Part shown: in pieces, positions 1-9,293 of the stretch
How positions within the stretch are numbered: position 1 is the stretch's first letter
How the letters are laid out: every line of letters begins with the position of its first letter
Notes under the pieces: generated by a model
Told to the model about the DNA's origin: nothing
The model's database searches: none
Seen by the model: the letters and a program-made list of their open reading frames with translations, nothing else
Assembly: GCA_029975475.1 (NCBI GenBank)
Contig: JARKPB010000010.1
Span: forward strand, 248,001 to 312,000
Origin: Anaerolineaceae bacterium
GTDB lineage: Bacteria; Chloroflexota; Anaerolineae; Anaerolineales; Anaerolineaceae
Direction: 5' to 3'
Length of the DNA stretch: 64,000 nt
Program-made: the position numbers and the translations under genes

Positions 1-819
1 GGCACGTTTGATTCTGGCAGCGGCGGCAGCCTGACCAAGACCTTTAATATCCCGGACGGGCTGAAAGGCTCGCAGCGCATCGCCATCCGCATGGATGCGG
101 ATTCGGGCGGTTACTACGCCTACAACTGGTTCTGGAACAACCCGTCCTCCTCCAGCGGCGCCCCGACTCCCATTCCGGGCTATTCCGGCATTCCGACTTT
201 CTCAATTGTGTCTGTAGAAAAGGACAGCAAGGTTACCATCAAAACCAACAATTTCCCGCCTTCAATGACATTCAAAGTATTGATGGGAAAATACGGCACC
301 AAAGGGATTGGCGGCACGCAGGTGGCGACCACCGATTCTGGTTCCGGCGGGACCTTCACCAAAACCTACGATATCCCTGACGGGTTGAAAGGCGATCAAA
401 AAATCGCCATTCGTCTGGAAGGCACCGGTGGTTATTACGCCTTTAACTGGTTCTGGAACAACTCGACCAGCGGAAGCAGCCCGGCGCCCACCCCGGTGCC
501 CGGCGCCACACCTGTTCCATCTTCTTACAGCGGATATCCGTATTTTTACATTCAGGCGGTGGTGAAAGATTCAAAGGTGACCATCAAGGGCTACAACTTC
601 CCGGCTGGCCAAACCTTTACCGTGCGGATGGGCCCCTACGGCTCGCTGGGGATTGGCGGCACATCGGTCGGCACGACCGATACTGGCTCTGGCGGCAATC
701 TAAGCGCGACCTACACGATCCCGGACGGGCTGAAAGGCAGCCAGAAGATCGCCATCCGCATGGACAGCTCCTCGGGCTACTACGCTTACAACTGGTTCTG
801 GAACAACAACGCTCCTTAA
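1..819 (+). CDS. Surface repeat protein, C-terminal part (5' end outside window)
   Basis: The reading frame is open from base 1, so this is the end of a longer gene. It encodes about two and a half copies of a ~95-residue module, each ending in a near-identical stretch of the type IPDGLKGSQKIAIRM followed by YYAYNWFWNN. The modules are joined by short Pro/Thr linkers (PTPIPG, PTPVPGATPVP). No membrane segment or sorting signal is seen at the C-terminus. The composition (Gly, Ser, aromatic residues) and the linkers suggest an exported, cell-surface beta-rich repeat protein. The module does not match an enzyme family I recognise; an adhesion or structural role is a guess. A strong terminator follows 20 bases after the stop. 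Confidence 0.75.
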   Translation, partial: GTFDSGSGGSLTKTFNIPDGLKGSQRIAIRMDADSGGYYAYNWFWNNPSSSSGAPTPIPGYSGIPTFSIVSVEKDSKVTIKTNNFPPSMTFKVLMGKYGTKGIGGTQVATTDSGSGGTFTKTYDIPDGLKGDQKIAIRLEGTGGYYAFNWFWNNSTSGSSPAPTPVPGATPVPSSYSGYPYFYIQAVVKDSKVTIKGYNFPAGQTFTVRMGPYGSLGIGGTSVGTTDTGSGGNLSATYTIPDGLKGSQKIAIRMDSSSGYYAYNWFWNNNAP

Positions 820-838
820 TCGGCAGCCTCAAAAAACT

Positions 839-869
839 GGCGCCCGGGAATTTTCCGGGCGCCTTTTTC
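839..869 (+). terminator. Intrinsic terminator
   Basis: A 9-bp perfect GC-rich stem (GGCGCCCGG / CCGGGCGCC) with a 7-base loop is followed by TTTTTC. It lies just after the surface repeat gene. The opposite strand also has a T run after the stem, so it probably serves the convergent DUF4180 gene too. Confidence 0.9.
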
Positions 870-901
870 ATTGATACTTACCGCTGATCCACCGCGCTGA
901 C

Positions 902-1270
902 TCACAGACCAAACAACCACTCCAGAGCGGCTTCTTTTGAGTCAAAGACGCGAAAGGAACGACCGCGGTTGGTTTCAAGCGTGAATTCATAAAACTTACC
1001 CCGACCAATTTGATCGGCGCTCACCACCGCGGCGGCGGCAACCCGGTAAGTGGAAAACTTGCGCAGGATGTCTCCGGCCGTTCCGGTACGCAAATCGAAA
1101 AAGGCCGCTGTCAGCCTTTCTCCCGGGATCAATACCCGGTCCGTCTGCGCCTCGGCGCAGAGCTGAAGGGCTTCCAGCGCGGCAGCTTCGCTGTCTAGAG
1201 TTCCGGCGACCAGTTCAATCACCCGAAGGTCGCCACGATCATGCCACCTGGCCTGCAGCGTCATATTCAT
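902..1270 (-). CDS. DUF4180 family protein
   Basis: A 122-residue protein with the DUF4180 pattern: a central block LIPGERLTAAFFDLRTGTAG (residues 47-66) followed by ILRKFSTYR, then a C-terminal ETNRGRSF block. The family has no established function. The ATG at 1270 was chosen because it is preceded by GAGAGG and starts the conserved part; an in-frame extension to 1372 would run deep into the upstream gene. It is the last gene of a minus-strand operon with the GNAT gene (4 bases between them) and the M28 peptidase. Confidence 0.75.
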   Translation of the reverse strand: MNMTLQARWHDRGDLRVIELVAGTLDSEAAALEALQLCAEAQTDRVLIPGERLTAAFFDLRTGTAGDILRKFSTYRVAAAAVVSADQIGRGKFYEFTLETNRGRSFRVFDSKEAALEWLFGL

Positions 1271-1274
1271 CCTC

Positions 1275-2216
1275 TCATTTCCAGACTTTTTCCCAGGGTT
1301 CAGCCAGGAAAAATTGATCAAAACCGGCTGAAGCGTACAGCGCGCCGGCGGGGACGGAATAGGAATCCACAAAAGCCATCACCGCGCCGATTTGTTTTAA
1401 CCGCCGCAGTCCTTCGCACATCAGAGCTTTCCCCAGCCCGCGGCGCTGATAGGCTGGTACTGTACCGACGGGTTCAAATTCGCCCACCCGGGTAACTTCA
1501 TCAAACCAGATTGTGGCAAAAGCAGCCACATGGCCCTGTTCCGTGACAGCGACCAGGTCAAAATCGCGGCGGTATTGCGGGCAGCCCTGAACATGCCGGT
1601 ACCAGCGGATATCCCTGCGGTTTTCCACGGCGATTTGAATATCATCCGGGTGGAAAGCCAGCCCGGAGGCATAGGCGCGTTCAAGCACTTCTGCGCCTTC
1701 CCCCAGGGCGCGCAGGTGAAATCCATCCGGCACTGGCGCGCTGGGCAAGGTCTGGTCAAGGCGCAGGCAGCGCTGATACTCCGGTTCATCCAGACGGGAA
1801 TACCCGAGCCTGGTCAGCAGCCCTTCGCGCATGCTGTCGCCCTGCTGCGCCCAGATGGTCAGGCGGCGGGTTTCACCGCTGCGAAGCTGCGGCATGCGTT
1901 CTTCAGCCAGCCGAATCATCTCTTCTTCCAGTTCAACCCTGCGCAAATCCGGGTGAAGATGGAGATAGGCTTCACCGCTGCGGCGGTCCAGGTTCAACAT
2001 TGCGGCGAGCTTGCCCCGGGGAGACTCCCAGAGATAAACCGATTCCTGGGGGGAGACCTGATTTAAGTCTGGATTAATGAAATGATGCCAGTAATCATAG
2101 CGAAGCGGGGTCCAGTTCTGTTTGCGGTAACCGTTTCGCATCAGGGTCTCGCGAAGAAAAGCGCGGATGCGCCAGGCATCTTCATCATCCCGGTAGCAGC
2201 GGGGATTAAGGTTCAT
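1275..2216 (-). CDS. GNAT family N-acetyltransferase (tandem GNAT fold)
   Basis: A 313-residue protein about twice the size of a single GNAT domain. The C-terminal half has a clear acetyl-CoA binding motif A, VGTVPAYQRRGLGKAL, near residues 250-265, with the Q-R-R-G-L-G core. The N-terminal half is GNAT-like but lacks the motif, as in two-domain GNATs where one half is inactive. The substrate cannot be read from the sequence. The ATG at 2216 is preceded by AAGGAA at good spacing; an in-frame TTG lies two codons earlier. It sits 15 bases after the M28 peptidase stop and 4 bases before the DUF4180 start. Confidence 0.85.
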   Translation of the reverse strand: MNLNPRCYRDDEDAWRIRAFLRETLMRNGYRKQNWTPLRYDYWHHFINPDLNQVSPQESVYLWESPRGKLAAMLNLDRRSGEAYLHLHPDLRRVELEEEMIRLAEERMPQLRSGETRRLTIWAQQGDSMREGLLTRLGYSRLDEPEYQRCLRLDQTLPSAPVPDGFHLRALGEGAEVLERAYASGLAFHPDDIQIAVENRRDIRWYRHVQGCPQYRRDFDLVAVTEQGHVAAFATIWFDEVTRVGEFEPVGTVPAYQRRGLGKALMCEGLRRLKQIGAVMAFVDSYSVPAGALYASAGFDQFFLAEPWEKVWK

Positions 2217-2231
2217 GCTCAAATTCCTTGT

Positions 2232-3443
2232 TCAGGTGTTTATTTCTTCCAAATATTCTTTCAGGGCAAACGCCGTTTCAACAAGGCGGTTCACATCGAC
2301 CTGATCGATTGAATCCAGTGGCGTGTGAGTCACCCGTTGAAAGATATCCGCCGCGGCCTGGCTGGTAAGCGCCATAGCACCCACCCCGTTTTGCACAAAC
2401 ACCATGTGGTCGCTCTGATACCAGGGCGAGCCTTCCAGCAGGCCCGGGTGGCGGGCAAAGACTGCCCGGGCAGTTTCGGCCAGCGGCGCGGACAGCTCGA
2501 CAAACGAGTAAGCGGTCTTGCCCTCGCGGTATCCCAGCCCATCCAGATTGATATTGAGGAGAATTTCATCCTTATGCTCCTGGATGAAAGGCAAATAGGC
2601 AAGCTCACCGCTGCTGGCATAATAATCCTCACCGTTAAAAAGGACGATTTCGACCAGGCGCTGATTCGCCCGGTGCTCTAACAGCCTGGCCAAAAGCAGC
2701 AGGGTGACCACTCCGGCGGCGTTGTCCAGCGCTCCCGGCGTCCCGGGTTTTGCGTCAATATGCGCGCTCAGCACCACGCGCGGTCCGCGGCTGCCCGTTC
2801 GCGCGATCAGATTTTCTCCGAAGGACGGGATGCGCTGGCAGCGGCTGGTTAACCTGGCGGTCTGCCCGAGAAAAGACAGCAGGCTTTCACCGCTGCGGTC
2901 GTCGGTGAAAACCGAGGGAATATCAAAATCGCCGTCTTCGATATTGGGGTAGGGGTATAACCCTCCGGTCATACTGCCCCCGCGCCCCGCCGCGGTGATG
3001 ATAGCCAGCGGCGGCCGCGCTTCAAGCGCGCGGATAATCTGGCGGTGTTCTTCCGGGTTGTAAAACGGGAAGTTCTTGGGCATCAATTGTTCCGCCGTCA
3101 GAGCCGCGTGCATTAACAAAATCTTTCCGGTCGGATCCTGATTTTGCAGCGCTTCCAGGCTGTCAGCGGCGGTCAGTTCAGCCGACACACTGCAGCCCCT
3201 GGAATACGGGCTGGACTCGACCGGGAAAGTTAGGCCGCCCACCGCCAGTTCCGCTCCGTCCGTCCGCCAGTCCATACAGTCAAAAGGGCGTTTTTCGATC
3301 ACAAAACCAGCTTGCGCCAGGGCATCCGCTGCCCAGCCAACCGCCTGTTGATTGCCCCGGCTTCCCACCCGGCGGCTTTCCAGCTCACCGCACAAATAGC
3401 GCAGCATCACCCGCGCCTGATGATGCAGATCTAAATCCAGCAC
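2232..3443 (-). CDS. M28 family zinc aminopeptidase
   Basis: A 403-residue peptidase of the M28 (aminopeptidase Y/S) type, which removes N-terminal residues using two zinc ions. The metal-site residues are visible: H228 in SAHIDAKPGTPGALDNAAG, the bridging D240, the catalytic E272 with D273 in FNGEDYY, D301, and H346 in YQSDHMVF. There is no signal peptide, so it probably acts in the cytoplasm. The start is GTG at 3443 behind AGGAGG. It is the first gene of a three-gene operon with the acetyltransferase and DUF4180 proteins, which hints at a shared peptide or amino acid processing role. Confidence 0.88.
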   Translation of the reverse strand: MLDLDLHHQARVMLRYLCGELESRRVGSRGNQQAVGWAADALAQAGFVIEKRPFDCMDWRTDGAELAVGGLTFPVESSPYSRGCSVSAELTAADSLEALQNQDPTGKILLMHAALTAEQLMPKNFPFYNPEEHRQIIRALEARPPLAIITAAGRGGSMTGGLYPYPNIEDGDFDIPSVFTDDRSGESLLSFLGQTARLTSRCQRIPSFGENLIARTGSRGPRVVLSAHIDAKPGTPGALDNAAGVVTLLLLARLLEHRANQRLVEIVLFNGEDYYASSGELAYLPFIQEHKDEILLNINLDGLGYREGKTAYSFVELSAPLAETARAVFARHPGLLEGSPWYQSDHMVFVQNGVGAMALTSQAAADIFQRVTHTPLDSIDQVDVNRLVETAFALKEYLEEINT

Positions 3444-3502
3444 GCCATCCTCCTGTTAAAGGATTATGATTGAGATTACTCTCAGATTAACGGGATTTTG
3501 CG

Positions 3503-3531
3503 TTGAAATTCGCCGAGTTTTATTGTATGCT
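3503..3531 (+). promoter_or_regulatory. Sigma-70 type promoter for the response regulator
   Basis: TTGAAA at 3503-3508 and TATGCT at 3526-3531 are separated by 17 bases, close to consensus. Transcription would start near 3538, giving a leader of about 50 bases with a small hairpin (CTGGCT/AGCCAG) and a run of eight C before the start codon. Confidence 0.65.
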
Positions 3532-3590
3532 ATGAGCATGTTCTGCTAACTGGCTAAAAAGCCAGAAAAATCCCCCCCCAGGTGACCAAT

Positions 3591-4037
3591 ATGCACCCGA
3601 CGGCCGAAGTTGAAATATTGTTGATTGAAGATAATCCTGCGGATGCTGAACTGACGTTACGCGCGCTGCGGAAAAACCATCTGGCGAATAACATCGTCGT
3701 CGTGCAGGACGGCGAACAGGCGCTCGATTTCGTGTTTGCCCGCGGCAGCTTCACCAGCCGGCAAATCAGCGATATACCGCGCGTCATCCTGCTGGATCTG
3801 AAGTTACCCAAAGTTAACGGGCTGGATGTTCTGCGCCAGATCAAAGCCGATGCGCGCACCAAAGTGATCCCGGTGGTGGTATTAACTTCATCCTCTGAAG
3901 AAAAAGATATCGTTGAATCCTACCAGCTGGGGGTAAACAGTTATATTGTCAAACCGGTGGATTTTGAAAAATTTATCTCAGCGGTGAAAGAGCTGGGCAT
4001 GTACTGGCTGCTGGTCAATCAGGCGCCCAGCCGGTAA
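3591..4037 (+). CDS. Rcp1-like single-domain response regulator
   Basis: A 148-residue stand-alone receiver domain. Acidic residues E13-D14, the phospho-acceptor D69 in VILLDLKLP, the switch residue region T99-S100 and K121 in YIVKPVDF are all present. The spacing around D69, with an extended loop before it, and the C-terminal [10 protein letters not shown] block resemble the Rcp1 family that pairs with phytochrome or other hybrid kinases. There is no output domain, so it likely relays phosphate or binds a partner. The ATG at 3591 follows AGGTGA at five bases; a GTG three codons earlier is possible. No kinase is encoded next to it. Confidence 0.88.
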   Translation: MHPTAEVEILLIEDNPADAELTLRALRKNHLANNIVVVQDGEQALDFVFARGSFTSRQISDIPRVILLDLKLPKVNGLDVLRQIKADARTKVIPVVVLTSSSEEKDIVESYQLGVNSYIVKPVDFEKFISAVKELGMYWLLVNQAPSR

Positions 4038-4042
4038 CCGGG

Positions 4043-4819
4043 TCAGCCGGCCAGCAAATAATACAGACCGACCCCGAAACCTATCAAAACCACCACACCC
4101 CGCAGCACACGCGGGGAAATTTTTCCGGCCAGCCGCGCCCCCAGCGCTCCGCCCGCCAGAGCGCCGAGAGCCATCACCGCCGCCGCCAGCCACACGACCC
4201 GGCCAGAAAAGACAAAGTAAATCGCCGCTGCCAGATTGACGCAAAGGGCCGCGGCCTGCTTGAGGGCGTTAAGCCGGGTGAGGGTATCGTTGAACGCCAT
4301 TCCAAGCACGGCCAGCACAATCACGCTCAGACCGGCGCCAAAATAACCGCCGTAAACTGCCGCCAGAGCGACCGCCAGCGCGGCGAATATCCCCGCCATC
4401 CGGCCGCCAGAGGCGCTCCCGGCGCGCTTCGCCGCCCAGCGTTTTACCGGCTCGCCAACCGCCAGCAGCAAGGTTGCCAGCAGAATTAAATAAGGGACAA
4501 CAGCGCGGAAAAGGCGCTCTCCGCTCAACAGCAGCAGCGCGCCGCCCAGCAGCCCGCCAAGAATCGAGGCCGGGATCAAAAGGATCAGACGGCTTTTTTG
4601 AGCGCGAATATCTTCCCAGGAAGCCAGGGTGGCTCCCAGATAGCCCGGGCAAAGCGCGACGGTATTGGTGACATTGGCAGCCACCGGCGGGATGCCCAGC
4701 GCGACCAGCGCCGGGAAGGTGATCAGCGTCCCGCCGCCGGCCAGCGCGTTGATCAGGCCGGCTAGCAGCGCGGCCGCCGTCGTTAATGCAGCGCCGCCCC
4801 AGGTAGTCAATCCGTCCAT
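4043..4819 (-). CDS. TSUP/TauE-SafE family membrane transporter
   Basis: A 258-residue integral membrane protein with about eight hydrophobic segments and the TSUP N-terminal pattern ([21 protein letters not shown], residues near 22-42). The family exports or imports sulfite, sulfoacetate and other small organosulfur or carboxylate anions; the substrate is not predictable here. A second half repeat of the fold appears after residue ~135 ([18 protein letters not shown]). The gene converges on the response regulator with only five bases between the stops, and no terminator is visible there. Confidence 0.85.
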   Translation of the reverse strand: MDGLTTWGGAALTTAAALLAGLINALAGGGTLITFPALVALGIPPVAANVTNTVALCPGYLGATLASWEDIRAQKSRLILLIPASILGGLLGGALLLLSGERLFRAVVPYLILLATLLLAVGEPVKRWAAKRAGSASGGRMAGIFAALAVALAAVYGGYFGAGLSVIVLAVLGMAFNDTLTRLNALKQAAALCVNLAAAIYFVFSGRVVWLAAAVMALGALAGGALGARLAGKISPRVLRGVVVLIGFGVGLYYLLAG

Positions 4820-4942
4820 TTTGCCGCCATTTTCATAACGTATCGCATATCCCAGCCGGATTATATCAGCGCTGTGATGGAATCGGTCAAAACAGGGTAC
4901 AATTTGATTAACCCTATTCTGGTTCTTTATAAAGGTATGGTT

Positions 4943-5569
4943 ATGGTTTCACCTGAATCCAGACGCCCCGCCCTGGTGTTTGATTTTGGCGGCGTCATTT
5001 TTAACTGGGACCCCTTTCCGCTTTTTGGTTCGTTTTTCAGCCACGACCGCCAGACGGTCGAAACCTTCATGAAAGAGGTTGATTTTCGCGCCTGGAATCA
5101 TCGCCTGGATATGGGCGAACCATTTGCCGCGGTGGTCGCCGAGCAATGCGCGCGTTTCCCGCAGTATGCCGATATCCTGCAGGCTTACGATCAGCGCTGG
5201 CTGGAAACCTTCGCCGGAGCCATCGAGCCAACGGTTGAATTGCTCGCGCAATTGCATTCTGACGGGCTTCCGCTTTACGCTCTCTCCAACTGGTCGGAGG
5301 AGAAGTTTCGCTTGATTCGTCCGCGTTACCCGTTTCTAGGCTGGTTCAGGCAGATCGTCATTTCTGGCGCGCTGGGGCTGGCAAAACCCGACCCCCTGAT
5401 TTTCAAAGCCTTTGAAGAACAAACCGGCCTGCTGGCAGAAGACTGCCTGTTCATTGACGATCACCTGCCGAACCTGGAAGCCGCCCAAGCCCGGGGTTGG
5501 GCAACCATCCAGTTTTGCGGCGCAGCCCATCTGGCCGATGAATTGCATCAGCGCGGAATTTTGAACTGA
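4943..5569 (+). CDS. HAD family hydrolase (HAD-IA, YihX/dehalogenase-like)
   Basis: A 208-residue haloacid dehalogenase-like hydrolase. Nucleophile D14 in FDFGGVIF (motif I), S115-N116 in LSNWSEEKF (motif II), K148 in GLAKPDP (motif III) and D172-D173 in [13 protein letters not shown] (motif IV) are intact. The DFGGVI start and SNW motif II are typical of the YihX-like sugar phosphatase/epoxide hydrolase N-terminal group. The ATG at 4943 is placed 7 bases after AAAGG; further in-frame ATGs reach to 4874 but lack a ribosome site. A -10-like TACAAT lies at 4898. Confidence 0.85.
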   Translation: MVSPESRRPALVFDFGGVIFNWDPFPLFGSFFSHDRQTVETFMKEVDFRAWNHRLDMGEPFAAVVAEQCARFPQYADILQAYDQRWLETFAGAIEPTVELLAQLHSDGLPLYALSNWSEEKFRLIRPRYPFLGWFRQIVISGALGLAKPDPLIFKAFEEQTGLLAEDCLFIDDHLPNLEAAQARGWATIQFCGAAHLADELHQRGILN

Positions 5570-5582
5570 AAGAGGACAGGCC

Positions 5583-6308
5583 GTGACTCCCTACCTGCCC
5601 GACCTGGACATTCCAAAACTGTACGCCGGCTTTGATGCGCCGGTGACAGAGGTGGACTGCGGGCAGCAGTGCGCGGTACACAACCCTTCAGGGCTGCCGT
5701 TCTGCTGCGATATCTGTCTGGCCGTCCCTGTGGCTTACCGCCAGGAATGGGCTTATCTGCAACAGCAGGGCGGTTTCTGGCATCTCTGGCGCGGGGATGA
5801 ATGCGATAACGAGCCGTGCGATCCGGAAGAATTGCGTGCTGAAACGCCCGATCATCTCTGTCTGCTGGCCTGTCAGGGAGTCCAACACTGCCAGCGGAAC
5901 CTGCGCGCGACCAGCTGCCGCCAGTTTCCTTTCTTTCCGTATGTAACCTCCGATTACCGTTTCATTGGACTGGCGTATGACTGGGATTTTGAAACCCGCT
6001 GCTGGGTAATCAGCCATCTGGAACAGGTTACCAGCGCTTACCGGCGCCAGTTCACCGCCTTCTATGACGCCCTTTTCGCCCTCTGGCAGGAGGATTTTGA
6101 CAGCTACGCGGATCTTTCAGAAGACATGCGCGAACACTTTATCGCGCAAAAACGGCGCATCCCGCTGCTGCACCGCAACGGAGGCTATTACTGGATCAGC
6201 CCCCGAAGCGAGCGGTTAACCCGCGCAAACCCGGCCGCGTTTCGTCGGTTTGGCCCCTATGATACCCCCAGGCGAGGGCAGCATGTCCCCAATCCCTGCG
6301 CTCGATAA
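5583..6308 (+). CDS. Cysteine-rich protein, YkgJ-like (putative metal or Fe-S binding)
   Basis: A 241-residue protein with eleven cysteines in its first half: C26, C30, C41, C42, C45, C74, C79, C93, C97, C103 and C112. The CxxxC...CCxxC layout recalls YkgJ/UPF0153 cysteine-cluster proteins thought to bind zinc or an Fe-S cluster, but I do not see a full match. The C-terminal half has few cysteines and many aromatic residues. Translation starts at GTG 5583, 13 bases after the HAD gene, and the 3' end overlaps the LuxR regulator by 26 bases, so the three genes probably form one transcript. Confidence 0.6.
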   Translation: MTPYLPDLDIPKLYAGFDAPVTEVDCGQQCAVHNPSGLPFCCDICLAVPVAYRQEWAYLQQQGGFWHLWRGDECDNEPCDPEELRAETPDHLCLLACQGVQHCQRNLRATSCRQFPFFPYVTSDYRFIGLAYDWDFETRCWVISHLEQVTSAYRRQFTAFYDALFALWQEDFDSYADLSEDMREHFIAQKRRIPLLHRNGGYYWISPRSERLTRANPAAFRRFGPYDTPRRGQHVPNPCAR

Positions 6309-8955
6309 CCTGCTGCAGACCAAATTTCACCAGCCAGCCCTGCCGGCCAGGCGCGTTTCGCGGCCGCACCTGGTAGCCCGGTTGGAAGAGGGGCTGCGCG
6401 CCGGGCGCGTGGTATCGCTGATTTCCGCCCCCGCCGGATACGGCAAGAGCAGCCTGGCGATTGAATGGTCGCGGCAAACCAGCCGGCCGTACGCCTGGCT
6501 GCAGCTGGATGAGGGCGACAATGACCCGGCGCGCTTTTTCCTCTACTTTATAGCCGCCCTGCAAAAAGTCCAGCCGGATTTCGGCGCGGAAGTCGCCGTG
6601 AGCCTGGCCGCGGGCCAGCTGCCGGCGCAGGATATTCTGGCCGGTTTGCTGGCCGATGATCTCCTGCGCGCTCCCCGCCCGCTGCTGCTGTTCCTGGATG
6701 ACTTGCAGGTAATCCATGAAACGGCTGTGTTCAACGGTCTGCAAGCGCTGGTCAGCCGGGTGCCAGAAAAACTGCATCTGGCTGTGCTGACGCGTGAAGA
6801 TCCGTCTTTTCCGCTGGCGCGGCTGCGCGCGCAAAACCTGCTCACCGAGATCCGCGCCGCCGATCTGCGTTTCAGCACGGCGGAAATCCAGGACTTTTAT
6901 CGCGCGGTCATCCCGCTTGAGCTGTCAGCGGATGATCTGGCAGTTCTGGAAAAGCGCACAGAAGGCTGGGCCGCCGGACTTCAGCTGGCCGGGCTCTCCA
7001 TGCAAGGGCGCGAGGACCTGCACGCTTTTATTCAATCCTTAAATGGAAGCCACCGGTTCATCCTGGGTTACCTGACCGAAGAAGTGCTGCACCGCCAGCC
7101 TGAATATATCCAGGATTTTCTGTTAAAGACCTCGATCCTCAAACAACTGAACGGCAGCCTGTGCGACGCGCTCACCGGGCGCAGTGACAGCGCAGAACTG
7201 CTGGAAGAGCTGCTGGCCGCCAATCTGTTTCTGATCCCGCTGGACGACAGCGGGCAATGGTACCGTTACCACGGCCTGTTCAGCGAACTGCTGTTCAGCC
7301 TGTTAAAGCGCTCGCAGGGCGAACAGATCAATGAATATCATCAGCGCGCCAGCCGCTGGCTTTCCGAGCACGGCAGGGCGCTGGACGCGGTTGATCACAG
7401 CCTGGCCGCGGGAGACTATGCCAGAGCCATTGAGTTAATGGAAGAAAATATTCTTTCCATGCTGGGCGGCGGACATCTCTGGCGTGTGGACGGCTGGATT
7501 CGCGCCCTGCCGCCAGAATGGCTGGGACGCAGCGTGAAAATCAACCTGGGATTCGCATGGGTCTACCTGCTGCGCAGCAATTTTGAGCGAGTCGCCTTTC
7601 ATTTCGGGCAGGCGCGCAGCGCGCTGGAAAGCCAGCCAGAGACCCCCGGCGCTGAAAAGCTGCGCGCCGAAATCCTTGCCCTCGAAGCTAATTTTTTACA
7701 AACCCAGGGAAAGGTCAAGGAAGCGATTGCTGCCGGTCAAGAAGCGCTGCGGCTGGCAGATGCCGGGGATTTTCGCCTGCGCGGGCTGGCCAGCCTGGCG
7801 CTGGGCGGCGCGCTGCGCCAGGCGGATCAATTCGACCAGGCGGTCGAGACGCTGCAAGAAGCCATCCGCCTGACCCAGGAAAGCAAAGACTTTGTGACCG
7901 GAATGCTTTCCACCGGCCAGCTGGTGTTGATGGCGCTGGACTTCGGCCGGCTGCGCCTGGCGGCAGAAGCCGCTGAACGCTCGCTGCGCTGGCTGGAAGA
8001 CTCTCCCACAGCACCGCCGCCAATCATCGGCGTGATCTTCAGCACCCTGGGTATGGTCGGGCTGGAAAGGGGACAGATGGAAACAGCCCGCGAATACATG
8101 CAGCGCGGACTAAAACTGGCGCGCTTTTCCGGACATAACGCTTCCATCATCAGTATTCAGACCAATATGGCCCGCCTGCACCTGTACGAGCGCGATTTTG
8201 AACAGGCAAAAATCTGCCTGGACGAAGCCTGGCGCTTATTTATCGCCGGAGCAGCCGGCTGGCTGCGGCCGGGGCTGATCGCCCGGCAGGCTCAGTATGA
8301 GCTGGCCAGAGGAGATGCTGCCGCCGCCGAAGCCGTCCTGCGCGAGAATGGTATCTTACCGGAAGGCGAGGTCCGTTTGCCCGCCGGCGAAGCCTACCTG
8401 GTCTGGGTTCGCCTGCTGGCAGCTCACGGCGAAGCGGGAATCGAGCAGGGACTGGCGCTGACCCGCCGAATCATTGAAAGGGCTCAAACTGTCAAGCGCA
8501 GCAGTCTGGTCATGCTGGCAAATCTGCATCAGGCGCTGCTGCTCGAAAGCGCCGACCGCCGCGATGAAGCGCTTTTCAGTCTGCGCGCCGCTCTGGAACT
8601 GGCCGAACCGGAAGGTTTTATACAGCCTTTTCTTGAAGCCGGCGGACCGATTGCCAGCCTGCTGGTTGATTGCGGAGATTTGCCGTACGCCCGGCGCGTT
8701 CAGTCCGCTTTCGCTGCCATCCCGACGGCATCCAGCGCAGCGGGGGTCCGCTCACCTCTGCCGGAACCATTAACCGAGCGGGAGCTGGAGGTGCTGCGCC
8801 TGCTGGCAGAAGGGTTAAGCTACGCGGAAGTGGCTGAACACCTGGTCGTCAGCCTGAACACTGTCCGCTATCATGTAAAAGGCCTGTACGGCAAACTTGG
8901 CGTTGACCGCCAGACCCGCGCGGTCGAGATGGCCAGAAAACTCGGCCTGCTCTAA
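6283..8955 (+). CDS. LuxR family transcriptional regulator, MalT-like (STAND ATPase)
   Basis: An 890-residue MalT-type regulator. The N-terminal STAND NTPase has a Walker A APAGYGKSS at residues 49-57 and a Walker B LLLFLDDLQ near 133-141. A long middle region of TPR-like helical repeats follows (about 380-800). The last ~65 residues form a LuxR/GerE helix-turn-helix (LTERELEVLRLLAEGLSYAE, then TVRYHVKGLYGKLGV). Such proteins bind an inducer and ATP, oligomerise and activate promoters; the inducer is unknown. The ATG at 6283 lies 6 bases after GGCGAGG and inside the end of the previous gene. A strong terminator follows. Confidence 0.93.
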   Translation: MSPIPALDNLLQTKFHQPALPARRVSRPHLVARLEEGLRAGRVVSLISAPAGYGKSSLAIEWSRQTSRPYAWLQLDEGDNDPARFFLYFIAALQKVQPDFGAEVAVSLAAGQLPAQDILAGLLADDLLRAPRPLLLFLDDLQVIHETAVFNGLQALVSRVPEKLHLAVLTREDPSFPLARLRAQNLLTEIRAADLRFSTAEIQDFYRAVIPLELSADDLAVLEKRTEGWAAGLQLAGLSMQGREDLHAFIQSLNGSHRFILGYLTEEVLHRQPEYIQDFLLKTSILKQLNGSLCDALTGRSDSAELLEELLAANLFLIPLDDSGQWYRYHGLFSELLFSLLKRSQGEQINEYHQRASRWLSEHGRALDAVDHSLAAGDYARAIELMEENILSMLGGGHLWRVDGWIRALPPEWLGRSVKINLGFAWVYLLRSNFERVAFHFGQARSALESQPETPGAEKLRAEILALEANFLQTQGKVKEAIAAGQEALRLADAGDFRLRGLASLALGGALRQADQFDQAVETLQEAIRLTQESKDFVTGMLSTGQLVLMALDFGRLRLAAEAAERSLRWLEDSPTAPPPIIGVIFSTLGMVGLERGQMETAREYMQRGLKLARFSGHNASIISIQTNMARLHLYERDFEQAKICLDEAWRLFIAGAAGWLRPGLIARQAQYELARGDAAAAEAVLRENGILPEGEVRLPAGEAYLVWVRLLAAHGEAGIEQGLALTRRIIERAQTVKRSSLVMLANLHQALLLESADRRDEALFSLRAALELAEPEGFIQPFLEAGGPIASLLVDCGDLPYARRVQSAFAAIPTASSAAGVRSPLPEPLTERELEVLRLLAEGLSYAEVAEHLVVSLNTVRYHVKGLYGKLGVDRQTRAVEMARKLGLL

Positions 8956-8980
8956 CCAGACTACATCCAGAAAGCATGCC

Positions 8981-9008
8981 AGACCACATCTTCATGTGGT
9001 CTTTTTTT
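8981..9008 (+). terminator. Intrinsic terminator
   Basis: A perfect 9-bp stem AGACCACAT / ATGTGGTCT with a CTTC tetraloop is followed by a run of seven T. It closes the LuxR transcript 25 bases after its stop. Confidence 0.93.
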
Positions 9009-9027
9009 ATATGCGCTTCAGTACACT

Positions 9028-9291
9028 ATGAGCATGATGATCATGAAACCTGTTCAACACACCCCAGACAGTACTTCAGAGTACACCATCGGCGTTTACG
9101 GGCGCCTGGATGAAGAATTTATCAGCGCCTTTTGCCCGCCGGGCACCCGCCTGGAGCAAGAAGGAGAGTGCGCCCGGTTGAGCGGTATCTACGCCGATCA
9201 AGCTGCCATTCTTGGCCTACTGCGCCAGCTGCACAATCTGGGCTGCGCGATCCACTGGATGCAAGCCAGGCCGGTTGATCAAGAGGAGTAA
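9028..9291 (+). CDS. Small conserved protein (RGHLDERW-type family)
   Basis: An 87-residue protein resembling a widespread but unnamed small family of Actinobacteria and Chloroflexota in which a hydrophobic strand, a GRLDEEF/GHLDERW turn and a C-terminal DQAAILGLLRQLHNLG helix are conserved (here residues near 23-30 and 57-72). It could be a dimerising alpha/beta mini-domain; no function is established. No good ribosome binding site precedes the ATG at 9028. The stop is two bases before the start of the Tat-flavodoxin gene, so the two are likely translated together. Confidence 0.65.
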   Translation: MSMMIMKPVQHTPDSTSEYTIGVYGRLDEEFISAFCPPGTRLEQEGECARLSGIYADQAAILGLLRQLHNLGCAIHWMQARPVDQEE

Positions 9292-9293
9292 AA

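Noticed and set aside
3547-3580. Terminator before the response regulator (CTGGCT/AGCCAG hairpin)
   Set aside because: Short stem followed by A and C runs, no T run, and it lies downstream of the promoter.
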